Shown one piece after another: positions 21,894-34,100 of a stretch of 64,000 nucleotides of DNA (position 1 is its first letter; each line of letters opens with the position of its first letter). The stretch covers positions 12,044,080 to 12,108,079 of the forward strand of contig NW_020653945.1 in assembly GCF_003589595.1 (NCBI RefSeq), in the 5' to 3' direction. The notes under the pieces are model-generated. The model was not told the DNA's origin, made no database searches, and saw nothing but the letters and a program-made list of their open reading frames with translations. This stretch comes from Hyposmocoma kahamanoa (lineage: Eukaryota; Arthropoda; Insecta; Lepidoptera; Cosmopterigidae). The position numbers and the translations under genes were made by a program.

Positions 21894-23253
21894 CAAAGAT
21901 ATTAACAAACATTTAGAATACTTTTTTGAAGTATTCTATTATTACATATCACTTTACTTAATACAGTGCAGCAGTGAAGCAATATTGAAATGACCATAGA
22001 CGATACGAAACATTCTTTCATATCGAAAGTTCTTAATTAGTTTAAATTTCAGGTTCTCATTACGGCTAGCTGGTTGTTGGTTTTATATATTTATTGCATC
22101 GTTCATTTTCAATGGTTCGTTTGTTCTAGGTATATACGATTATCTAACGCCTCGTTGTGCACTATAAAGAATATAATATTGCATGGTACAGCATCTCATT
22201 TTTCTTTATCACACAAGCACGTAATATTATACATTACTAATGCTTTCGAGTCTTAAGTATAATGTACATGGTAATCAAAGGAAACTATAAATTCCAGAAA
22301 AGGAATATAATTAAATTGCCACATTCCATAACTCTAACGTTCGCGTGCAAAAGGCTTAAATCGGTATTTTTGCAGTGCGCGCGAGCACTACCGGTAAGAA
22401 AATGCTATAAACGTCTACCGAATGGCCTATTACTTTAGCTCAGAACAAACGGTTTTGCTCGCATTTCGCAACAAGAAAAATAAATTATTTTAAATGGAAC
22501 ATCATTCATCTTCTATTACGTAATGGGAAAATTTAAAATACACGTCTCATATCGTCGACAAAATTTGAAAACCTCGTAACTCCGTGTTTGAACGAAACCC
22601 TTTTTTTACTCATAAAGCACAATATCGGGCAATTGAAGTTCTAAATATAATTTGTAGATCCTTTTTTACTTATAAAATAATCATGAATTGTCGTATCATT
22701 TTTCTAGCAATTCTGTTTTTTGTGCCTGTTCAAAAGTTCATATTAATGGAGGTTACGAGGTTTACGAATTTGTGTAAGTTCGACGATAGTAAGTTCTTAT
22801 AATTTTCGCAAGCACTAATTCTATTAGCAGTATCTTTATCTGTATTTATTAAATATATAATATTAATTTGTATATTTCCTTAATACCCAATTTGTTACAA
22901 CACAAAACGAAATGTGTTTATTATAAACGCAACAGTTACAGCCCGTAACTGCCGCATTGCACTTTCGCAATGCATAAAACTGCACTAGGCGGAATTACTA
23001 AAGCCTGGTATTTACAGCTATTTATGTTAATTTCCCTTTTATTGCCCCTCACTGCTGTTGGTCAGTGACCTTTGATCTTTGATTAATTAAAAATAAAAGT
23101 TTAACGGAGTCGTAAAATAAAAAGGTTTTTAGTTCTTAGCGTTACGTTTACTGTATGATTGTGGTGAAAATCGGATTACTCACCAAGGAAAGTAATTTTT
23201 AAGAAAATTCATTGATTTTCTGTGTATTTTGATACCTTCATTGTTTATTAAAA
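21894..23253. other. Noncoding interval
   Basis: No gene or repeat recognised; short ORFs are AT-driven. Confidence 0.5.
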
Positions 23254-23553
23254 AGCCGTGGTAGTCTAATGGTTTGAACTATCAAGTCTTATGCAGAGGT
23301 CTAGGGTTGGAATCAGGGCTTGCATCTCTCAGTTTCTCGGAATTTACGTACGAAATTTACCAAGAGCTTTTCTGCCAAGGAAAACATCGTGATGAAACCC
23401 GCACGTTGAAGAAGGTTCGCAACCCTCGGAAAAACGTGTAAAGTTCCCAATCCGCACTGTGACAGGGTAATATGGCCTAAGCCCTCGCCTGAGGAGACCC
23501 GTGGCTAGCAGTAGGACCTATAAATGGGTTGTTGTTGATAATGATGATGATGA
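23254..23553 (+). repeat. tRNA-derived SINE with GATGATGATG tail (family B3)
   Basis: The head is tRNA-like (AGCCGTGGTAGTCTAATGG; GAGGTCTAGGGTTGGAATCA as a decayed B box). The body runs through CGTGATGAAACCCGCACG and ACCCGTGGCTAGCAGTAGG, and the tail is AATGATGATGATGATT. The layout matches known lepidopteran SINEs that share a LINE-type tail. Confidence 0.65.
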
Positions 23554-26500
23554 TTCTTTATTGGGATCACGTCAGAGTTTTGACAAACTTCTCATACATT
23601 ATAAAAAAAACATTGCAAATTGAAACATTTAATCCAAATAAACTACGCCAAGCTTAGTGAGAATGGGTACATAGGAGTGCCAGTGCGTGTGAAACCTCAG
23701 CAGTGCCGATAAATAAATTATCCGTCCTAATGGACTAGCCGGCTCCATCCCCTAAATACTTTACTACACAATTCTACTCTCAATCTAGTCCTAGAGTAAC
23801 CAGTATATTTTTAGATCATCGTAGCTATTTTAAACTTGCTATCAGATGAGATCTTAAGAATAAAACTTTATATTCCCTTTAAAATTTGAATTGAAATGTA
23901 AAGTGTTCGTGTCTGCGGGTACATAAACATTCAAGAAGAATATTACTTTTTGAAATTACAACATGTCAAAACTATAAAAGTGAAGACAAAGAACTAAGGA
24001 TAAAGACGTCCATAGTTCAAATGTAAATAGGAACAAAGCTCAGAACATATTATTTTCGATCGAGTGAGCAAAATGAAAACCATAACAAATTATTATGGGA
24101 CACGCGATCATGCCGTAGATTGGGATCGGAAAGTTATTCCATTAATATGTAGAATAATCCTAATAATCTCCAACGCATGCGGCAGCCGATCCTCCAGTAA
24201 TGGTTAGCGATATCATTTTATAGTTCCCGCTTATAGTGCATACAGATGAGGGCGTAAACTGGTCACCGTAAATATTACTACGGATTAAATGTAATTGGTT
24301 TTCATTAAAAAGCCGCCCGGTGTAAATAAAAATACTGATTTTTCGAGTTAGTATCATTATATCTAACTGCAAACATATTATGGGTGTCCTGTGAATGGGC
24401 AAATGTATTTAAATTTAATTAATAGCTTATATTGTTGTAATAGCCTATGTTATGATTACGATAAAAACCAGATAATTATGTAAAAAAGACATGACTCAAT
24501 CTCTGCCCGGTTTGATTTTTCAACGTACAAGAAAGGGCTCACTGCTCGCAAAAAAGCGTTGGAAAATATTACATCGATAATTTAGTTCAGTTTTTTATTC
24601 TTTTATTGAGACGTGTACCACTTGATTACTTCATACTACAAACAAGAATGTATTCTTGCAAACTGCAACTTCATTCTCACCTACGGAATTAATATCTATT
24701 ATTAGATATTTTCGTAATTTTATAAGTTACTATGTTATTAAGCCCACAATTAAGAACTTGTGACAATCAAACATGTGTGATGTACAAATAAATCAAGCAA
24801 AATACATTCACGAATATGTAAACAGTGAACCAACTATATTATTCTATAATCATTAAGAATTAATGGCGGATGTTGAATGTTCTTTTTTAATTTTATTGCA
24901 TCGGAGACAATCGGCAGAATATTCATGAGGCGTGGGGCCTACACTGCTTGAGAAGCTTTTAGAGAAAAGAATTCTATTAACATATATATTTTTCAGACCA
25001 GTTGCGTGTTGAGTTTGCTAAGTTTTAGTGTGCTTTTTAGTTTTAGACTGCAGACGTCATACTTACTTTCAATCATTATTAGGTAGCCATAATACCTTTT
25101 TAATGTGTATCTTATATAAATTGCAATCATCAGAGTTATGATTTATGGACCATTGAGCTAACTGTTGACAGCTTTACGATTTTGGAATGCATGTTTAAAA
25201 TATAAACTTTTAAAATAAACTGGTTACTCAACTAATTAGTATAAGTGGTTTGAACCTATCCATATTCTGAGCGCTTCGGTGTATGTTTAAGAAGCGGTTA
25301 GTTGTTGATTGATAGATGTCTAACCGTAGTTAACAGCTTTATTACCGATCTAGCTGCCGTAAACTTGCGTTAGATTTATGATGACTCACACTAATAAACC
25401 GGGTGTAATCTATAGGGATTGACTGTACAGCACTCATCAGAAGAGAATATCATAAAAGCACTACTTAAGGTAGTAGTAGGACATAATTGTTATGGTGACT
25501 ATTTATGAAACTTCTGTGTTGAAATTTAACTTTTCAAAGTGTAGGATTCGGTTATCAGTATAAAAGTGTCTTCATTACCAAAGTGTACAAAAAGCGATGA
25601 ACAGTTCTCAGAGTAAAACAGAACACTAAATAAATATTCGAAGAGGTTTCTATAAGTTCTATATAGTAGGGCATATCGAATTGGCCCCGCTATGTCTGGG
25701 GCTGCGGCCTTGGCGAACGACACGGCGGCGGGCGGCGGCGGTGGCGCGCGGCGGCTCGCTGGCTGCCCGCATTATAGGATAATAGCCGCATTATCTGTAC
25801 TTACCTAGCTAGTGGATGTAATTATGAACCTCATTCAGGGAAAGATATGGGTTTTATTGCGAGAAATTGAGTCATCAAAATGATATTGATTGGGTAATAA
25901 AAAACATGGCCAGTGATGTAAGGGTGTTTTTAAATTAGACGCTCAATTGCAGTCGCAGCTGGTGTGGTGCACCGAGTGCACGAGTTTATTTTTTGCCCAC
26001 AATGAATGAAGATCATATTCAAGATTGTATCGATAATAAACCCTGCAATGTATTTTTTCTTGTAACATTTATTTTCGCTATTTTAACAAAATAAAATTAT
26101 TTATTCATTTTGTACAACTTATGTTGGCAAAATTAAATCATTAATAACTTCAATTACCGAACGCTTACGTTCGTATGTTCCTTATTTTTTTTTTATCCGT
26201 TTTAACAAAACATGCAAAAGTAATGCTTATTCGTCAGACCCCTTCGTGTAAATAAATTCAGAGGTGAAACTAATTAAAAATTTGATCGCATTTCAGAAGC
26301 GCGTGTGAAGCGCCAAAGTCGCGCCGCAGACGAGCCACTGACGCGGAACTACAGCACTTCTACATACAAGCGTCTAATTTATCTTTGAAGCTTCAAATGG
26401 TTGTTGCATGAGAGAAAATTGTTTAGTCTCCGAGAAATATGTAATATTATTTTTATCAATTTCGTAGACTTTTTGGCGAAATATTAATAATATACGTCCG

Positions 26501-28005
26501 CCGGTGTTTGGACTCCTACATGTCTGGCATCGCGTCACACAAGAATGCGTTCAGCCTTGAACCTTCGCCACCGACGGCGGCCAGTGGCGGCCAGCGGCGG
26601 CCCGACGGCTATCAGACACACTGCTTGTGTCTATCACTTTTATTTTTGAACTTTTTATAACACAATTAGTAAATAAATTTTATTAACACCTCAACTTGTT
26701 TAATGTTAGATGCGAGTTTAATATTAGATACCTATACCATTTTCAGTAAAACATATGAAACGTAACTTATGCGTAACTTAAAAAAATGCAATATAAAGTC
26801 TTGTTTACCCATACCCCGAAATTTTTAACAAAAAAAAAAAACTATAAAAGAGGCAGGCAACATCCCAAGCAGCGGGTATTACAATCGCAGTAAACGACGT
26901 TAGAGAGATTGGCAATTAGCAGTGGTCGCTGGTGACAGATCGCGGAGTGACGAGGGTCTTCCTGACATTCACATAGACACTCATATGCCTTGATTGTTTA
27001 TTTTGAATTATGAATATAATCTCAATCAAACTTAGCCTAATTTTGTCAAGCATTATTTACGCGATTTATTTAGCTGGAAACTCGACATACGAACATTTTA
27101 AACAACTTTTAGCAACGATGTTGTCATAAGATCCCTTGTTGTTTGTCGTCTTATAGGTGTAATTGTTTACATATTCTATAAGATACAATTGCATTCCAGT
27201 GAATTAAACTTGCTCCCTACGGACAAGAGTCGTAAAAAGGAAGGTTCGTAAATTGACAACCTTTTTGACTTACTCTGGGAAAATTGATGTAGCACAGTTT
27301 ATAACAAAGAATAGTAATGGTTTATTATTGGGTTCGAAACGTATATAGTACGCATTTTCGTAAACAATGGCTGTCTATGCAATATTTAGTTACCTACCGA
27401 CGTAGCCCTTTCATATTTCTTTGAAAAATGTACCCTCTACTAATTAAATAGTGTTAAAATATGCAATTTAGCAGTTTGTATAGCTTAATCTGTGGCTGAC
27501 AGTACTATACAATTCGCACGAAATATATCTTTAAATAAAAATAAAAATCCTACTCCTCTACTTTGTTTACAAGCTATGTGTAAATCGATTTTCAATGTAC
27601 GAGCATGAGAAAACGAGTTCTGTATGTATATGAGCTTCATAAAATTTTACATTTCCAAAGTAGCATAACCATTATTAGCATTATGATCTTATTTCGCTTC
27701 TTTTGAGCGACCCGAATAAGTAACATTGTTTCAATAATAATGTAATAATATTGAATATATTTAGTTTTACAAAGATAGATTTTAGTCTTATAAGCTCTAT
27801 TCTGTACTACGGTGAACAGGGCTTTGTCTGCGACGTATGATTATCTTCAGCTAGGAGCATGTAGACATTCCAAGTTCTGTTTAAGGAGAACTCTTTAAAG
27901 AAACTTCCCCATGCTAATTTACAGCCGGATTGGAGCAAGTCTTTCATCGGCCGAAATATTTGAATCTTCCTACTCATTCCTTTAACGGATTTATTTTGCT
28001 CACAG
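23554..28005. other. Noncoding interval upstream of the first visible dlp exon
   Basis: No exon with a signal peptide was found. CpG-rich patches stand out at about 25720-25775, 26295-26345 and 26550-26610. Otherwise AT-rich unique sequence. Confidence 0.4.
25680..26620. promoter_or_regulatory. Cluster of three CpG-rich patches (candidate regulatory or untranslated DNA)
   Basis: GGCGGCGGGCGGCGGCGGTG at about 25722, CGCCAAAGTCGCGCCGCAGA at about 26309 and GGCGGCCAGTGGCGGCCAGC at about 26575 are local GC islands in AT-rich DNA, within 2.4 kb of a dlp exon. The ATG-initiated frames here are low-complexity and lack a signal peptide. A promoter, 5' UTR or old insertion are all possible. Confidence 0.2.
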
Positions 28006-28149
28006 GTTCAATCTGCGGCGGCAACTGCTGCGGACGAGGGCGTGAGTTGCGCTTGCGCAGTTCTTTGCGACGCTCGGCAGAAGCACGGGTCTTCGCCGAC
28101 ATTAGGCCACTGGCTGAGCTTCTGCTCTCCACTCGAAGGACTCAGCAAC
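28006..28149 (+). CDS. dlp: dlp exon (first visible): ICGGNCC box
   Basis: The acceptor is TTTTGCTCACAG at 28005 and the donor is CAAC|GTAAAT at 28150. The exon starts with two bases (GT) finishing a split codon, encodes SICGGNCCGRGRELRLR and on to STRRTQQ, and ends with one base, phase 1. ICGGNCC matches the N-terminal CC motif of insect glypicans. Arg and Leu dominate the helix after it, consistent with the first long helices of the glypican core. The next exon supplies AG, making CAG (Gln), which confirms both junctions. The upstream partner exon must end in phase 1. Confidence 0.82.
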
Positions 28150-31100
28150 GTAAATACTATTTTATTTCACTGTATCTAGCCATAGGGGAGGCCTATGTCC
28201 AGCAGTGGACTGCAATAGGCTGATGATGATGATGATGATGTATCTAGCCATATGACTTACCTATATTATACTTTTAAGCAGTAGTGCACTTACTTATTTC
28301 TGCCACCAAGCAGTAATGTAAGCCGAGTTCTTAGTAGTAATGTAAGCATTACTGACTTTCAGTTTTGAAGGGTAAGAAGGGTCCTGGCGAAATTATTGGC
28401 ATATGGGACTTGTCAATTTATTTATCAGGGTGACGGGCGCAGTGGCAGTGCCCTCGGATCTTTGTAATTTAATGTTATGGCCAGGCATGTCGCTTACCAC
28501 CAGGCGTATGACTTGCTCGTCACTTGGTATTAGAAAAAAAATGACAAATGTGTTCTCTGAAACGTTTATAATTTGATAGTCTAGAGTAATGCTATTAAGG
28601 GATTCGAAATTACTGATAAAGAGGCGACAATTGATGCTGTATAAATTCTTTGATATTTTTGGCGTCACATGAATATGTGCGATACGGACAAAAAATAAAA
28701 GAGGAGTTTTTACGTGACTTGAATTGAAACAGTTTGAAGTTCTTTTGTTGTCGATATTTTCTGAACTAGGCATTACATTTCATGGTTGCACTAGATCGAA
28801 TTCGGTTTAAGTCCATTTTATTGCTCGGTAGATACTGTAGTATTGTCCTGTTCTGAATACAAATTCTGTCTAGAGAGTTTTTAGTAGAATTGTACCTATT
28901 GACGACTTATTGCGTGCATCTTATTAATAATATTAATATCATCATTAATATTATTAATAATATAAATTAATAATATTAATGAGGAAACACGCCGTTGAGC
29001 TATAACTGACGATTTATTTACTAAGTATATGATTTTGAAAAATAGAAGTTATGACATATATATACACGTATGTGTAATATCAAAACATAGTCAGGCCACG
29101 AACTACCTAAACCCTACACCAGCTGTTTAAAATCAATAAATACTTAAGCTTTATTATAATTATTAATACAAAGATCGAACACTCAGAAAAAAATCCTTCG
29201 ATCCGACCAGATTCGAACCGACGTCTTCTAGCATACCGTGCCAGACGCTATACCAACTAAGCACGGAACGAACCAGCGGACTTCACGAATTTTTTTAAGT
29301 GCATGTTGTCGTGTCTTTGTATTTGGTTTTTCAACGACTTTTTAGTCGTAGCGCCATCTATGAGAAATCTATGAAAGTTTTATCACCCAGTTAGATACCT
29401 CTGCAGCTACCGGCCCTGGCGAGAGATGTCGCTATTGACTGTATTTTAAATTTTTATTGAATTGATATTCAATTATTTTTGTGAAATTACTCCATTAGTT
29501 TGTTATAATTATTAATACAAAGATCGAACACTCAGAACAAATTCCTTCGATCCGGCCGGATTCGAACCGACGTCTTCTAGCATACTGTGCCAGACCGTAT
29601 CATATCATATCAACTTATATATAGAGGGTTGAAAAAAATCTTGTCTTTTCATCTCTTCTGCTGTTGTTAAACACCTTTTGGTCTTCGCCGTCTGTGCATG
29701 CGCATATAAAAACACAACCATAGCTTACATACCCGCACCCCATACAATAATCACTTCCATGGATCAAAATACACTTCCATGAGAATGTTTTTATCCACGG
29801 ATCCATAGAAGTAACCTTCACAGCAGTGACATTTTCCATTAAAATATCAAAAACTATCAAAAATATAAAAAAAAAATTATTCAAAACTAGGAATGGACAT
29901 ATAAATTCAGCCATGTGTTTTTGATAGAAAAACACGTTAAAGTTGCAAAACTGAAGTGCGATTGCGATTGCGTGAATTTAATTAATTTAAATTGCATCGT
30001 ATATTTTGTGATTGCCTACATTTTTCTATCGCTAGAACAATCCTCATCGATATCCTTCTTGAACTATACAAAACCCCTGAAAACATCCCGCTATCTTTAC
30101 CAAATCTCCTGAAAAATCAAGAATGTTATCCAATTTTAAATATTTCGTAAGAAGCACTATCGAAGACATTTCATTTTAGTAATGGAATACAAGAAAAAAC
30201 AACTCTCAAGTCTTGGCTGTGTAGCGCATTAGTGCCTTTGGCTTTTTCAAGGGAAAAAACAGTACAAAAAAAAAACCATATCTATATAACATTGACTTAC
30301 AAATAAATGGACGACGGGTCTAATACAAAAACCACGAAAAAAATGTCCCAAGTCAACCTATTCGAAATTTAAATTGTTATGTCATCGCAGTATCGCGCTG
30401 TCCGTAGAACAAATGAAGACTAAAGCGGAGTGTCGCGCTCTGTATACGATTTTAGCGCCTTACAAGTGCGGACACTTTTTAGCGCGGACCCGACGTCCAT
30501 ATAATTGTAAGTCAATGCTATATAACGACGAGTTTTGAAAATCGAAGATCAAAATGAAACTTACTCGTAGATGTTTGCACTGCAAGCCGAGACTTTTCCA
30601 TCGTCTAAGGCCGAGACTGACATCTGAGTCAAAAGATGGCGGCTGTGTCTTTTTTGCGTTCCAGACGCATTCAGATACAAGCACGATATTTAAATAATTA
30701 TGGTTGTGTGACATACATCCATGGATGGGACAAAAAAGTTGATCACATATTTAATATTTAATTTGACCATCTGAGGAATTACCTATTCGATTTAGATATA
30801 TACATGTTTCTGTTTATAATTAATAGAAGTATTTCAGTTAATATTGTCATTTATTTTTACGTAATTCTTCGAAAACAAGATTTTTTCCCTTGCCAAGGTG
30901 ATGTGGTTAGACACACGTGCGGGACATTTTCGAAGTTTTGAAAATTAGTAAATAAATATTAGGGGTTAAAGTATGAAATTGCCGTTTTATTGCAATAGGT
31001 TCTTTGAATTTTCATAGAATCTTCATGGTTTGAGGTTTTCGAATGAAACTTTTTTCAAATGGTTTCTGTGANNNNNNNNNNNNNNNNNNNNNNNNNNNNN

Positions 31101-34100
31101 NNNNNNNNNNNNNNNNNNNNNNNNNNNNNNNNNNNNNNNNNNNNNNNNNNNNNNNNNNNNNNNNNNNNNNNAATTTGAAACATTTGAATATCGACTTTCA
31201 ATTGTTTTTGTTATTCAATTTAGACAAGAAAGATGGATACTGCGAAAATTCGAGTGATTTTTGAATACGAGTTCCGACGCGGAACTAACGCGGCAGAAAC
31301 AGCCCGCAATATCAATGCTGCGTTTGGAGAGGGGTCTACTAATGAACGCACCGTGCGATTTTGGTTTAAACGCTTTCGTGATGGAAATTTCGACTTAAAG
31401 AACGAGTCACGAGGAAGACCGCCCACACAGGTGAATAACGATGAATTAAGAGAGATAGTGGAAGCCGATCCTAGTCAAACTACCCAGGAATTAGCGGCAT
31501 GGTTTAACGTTACCTTACCCACAATATTGACTCACTTGCGTCAAATCAATAAAATAAAAAAATACGAAAAATGGGTGCCTCATGATTTGACAATCTGCAG
31601 AAAGAAACGCGTGTTGAAACTTGTGTTGCCTTGTTGAACCGGTACAGAAATGAAGGAATATTGGATCGAATTGTAACATGTGATGAAAAGTGGATTCTTT
31701 ATGATAACCGGAAAAGAAAAATGCAATGGCTGACCCCAGGTCAAATGCCACAACAGTGTCCTAAAGCAAAACTTACCAATAAAAAGGTAATGGTAACTGT
31801 TTGGTGGTCTCAGCATGGTGTTATTCACTATAGTTTTCTCCGATCTGGTCAAGCAATAACGGCAGATGTCTATTGTGCCGAACTCCGAACCATGTTGACA
31901 AAACTAGCAGTAAAACAGCCCCGACTCATGAATCGATCTTCACCATTATTGCTCCACGACAACGCGAGACCTCACACAGCACGAGAAACCATTTTGACCC
32001 TTCAGGAACTGCAGTTAGAAACCATTCGTCATCCTCCGTATTCACCAGACCTTGCTCCAACGGACTACCATTTTTTTCGTGATTTGGACAATTATCTACG
32101 TGACAAGAAGTTTTCTTCCCAGGAGGCAGTACAAAATGCTTTCACACAGTTTGTGCAGTCTAGATCGTCGGAGTTCTATCGCAAAGGCATTAATAACCTT
32201 CCCATTAGATGGCAGCAATGTATAGATAATAATGGCAACTATTTTGATTAAATAAATTTCTTAAAAATTTAAAAAATAAACAATTTAGATTTTCAGTACA
32301 AATCGGCAATTTCATACTTTAACCCCTATTATTATGCATTCAATGAATAAATTTTTTTCCTAAATTACACTATTTTACCTATACTTCATTGACACAAAAC
32401 ACAATTTAGATATTATTTATTTAAAAGCTGACATTCACAGAATTTAAAAAAAAATGAAAAATACCCATTTAGTTGTTGTTGACTATTCGTCAACAAAAAT
32501 ATTCGACTCCGTTCGAACATTTTATATTTTCAGTCTAAGTTGTTTATGTTTACGTCCAGTGCACAGTTACTGGTATAAATAAACAAGTGTATAGTAAATA
32601 TAAAACGTACAACTGGGTCACCAATACTGTTTCTTTCTTGTAATCGTCACAACTCATATTCAATCATATTCTTTGACGAAAAACAAAACGATATTTTTTT
32701 TTATACAAGTGACGGGATGAACAAGTCGTGCGCCTGGTGGTAAGTGTCACGCCAGTTCATAACAGTTGCAGTACAAGTCAAAGGGCACTGCCACTGCGCC
32801 CGTCACCCTGAGAGATAGGTTGAAAAGTCTCATGTGCCTGTAATTTCACCAGCACCCTTACCCTTCAAATTCGCAACGCAGTAACGCGAGCATTACTGCG
32901 TACCGGCTTGGCGGCAGAAATAGGTAAGGTGGTATACTACCCTGGACGAATTCTTTCACAAGGAGCTCTACGGCTACATAAAATATAATTGAAAATATTA
33001 CGAAGCTAAATGGAAATACAGGTAAAAACTAATTACTTTATGAACACGGTAATAGTACAAAATATTATGTAAACGACAACGAAAAGTTTTATATAAACGT
33101 AATTTGAACACGACTATCCCTTGTTAGCCACGGTTAGTGTTTACCCGTGCCGTCAATACTGGCCTGTCCAATTTGCCGACCGAGTGTTTGTTAAACAATC
33201 GTTCTGATGTATTGCTCCCGGTGGTATACCAGCTATCTGAGAAAAAAAGTTTTGTTTTCCTTAGAGATTCTTGATCTGCCGGCAACATTTACATGATTTC
33301 TTTATAAATATTTTTTTCATTATTAAATAAAGTAGAAATAAAGTACTCACTTACTGCACTCAAACACTGATTCACTCGCTCATTAATTCAATCGTTTATA
33401 CACTCACTGAACATGTTTACTCAATCACATCCATTCACCCATCCAAACCTCTTCTACGTAACTCCCTTACATAAGACACTCACCTAAGACTTTTGGATGT
33501 AGAGTATTGATCGCAGGATTTTAATCACCATCTTCTTGATGAATAAATATATGAATTGTATTTAATAATAACCCACACACTCAACATAGCCCCGCACTAG
33601 GGAAACCCTGTGTCGCGAGTGGCATGGACACATACATAGACACCCACAAATGACACCCAAACTCACGAGAGAAATAATTGTAGGCCATACAAATATTTCC
33701 CCCGGCCCAGAAATCGAACTCAGGACCTCTGCGTGGCAGTCCGGTATGGTAACCGTTCGGCCACAGAGACAGTTTTTGTTAATGTTAAAAGTAGTGAGAT
33801 TCCAGCCTCATTATCTGAAACTGCTTGATTTTTAAAATAAAATTTGAACCTTAATAGATAATTAAGTTGTAAGGTGCAGTTATTAAGGTCGAAAATGATT
33901 TTTAGCCGATAAACTGTCATTGTCTCCGAATTGTAACATCAGATGCGAATCTACAGTAAAACAATGAGACCACTCCCGACTCTCGCACTAAAGGAAATAA
34001 TCAAAGCCCCAAGGGACCCTTATGTACCGGCACAGGGCACTGAAGACCACACGCGCGCACCCTCTGGAATATTTTACCTTTGTATTTTATGACGGTACAA

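Larger units (their letters stand above)
30959..32329 (+). mobile_element. Mariner transposon with intact ends, inside dlp intron
   Basis: A perfect 24-bp inverted repeat (30961-30984 and 32304-32327, starting AGGGGTTAAAGTATG) is flanked by TA dinucleotides at 30957-30958 and 32330-32331, the mariner target duplication. The length is about 1.37 kb including a 100-N gap in the 5' untranslated part. The transposase ORF is present with one frameshift. Orientation is the same as dlp. Confidence 0.92.

Noticed and set aside
25687..25805. ATG-initiated Gly/Ala-rich frame as the missing dlp first exon
   Set aside because: It has no hydrophobic signal peptide, no glypican-like residues, and ends at a stop without a phase-1 donor.
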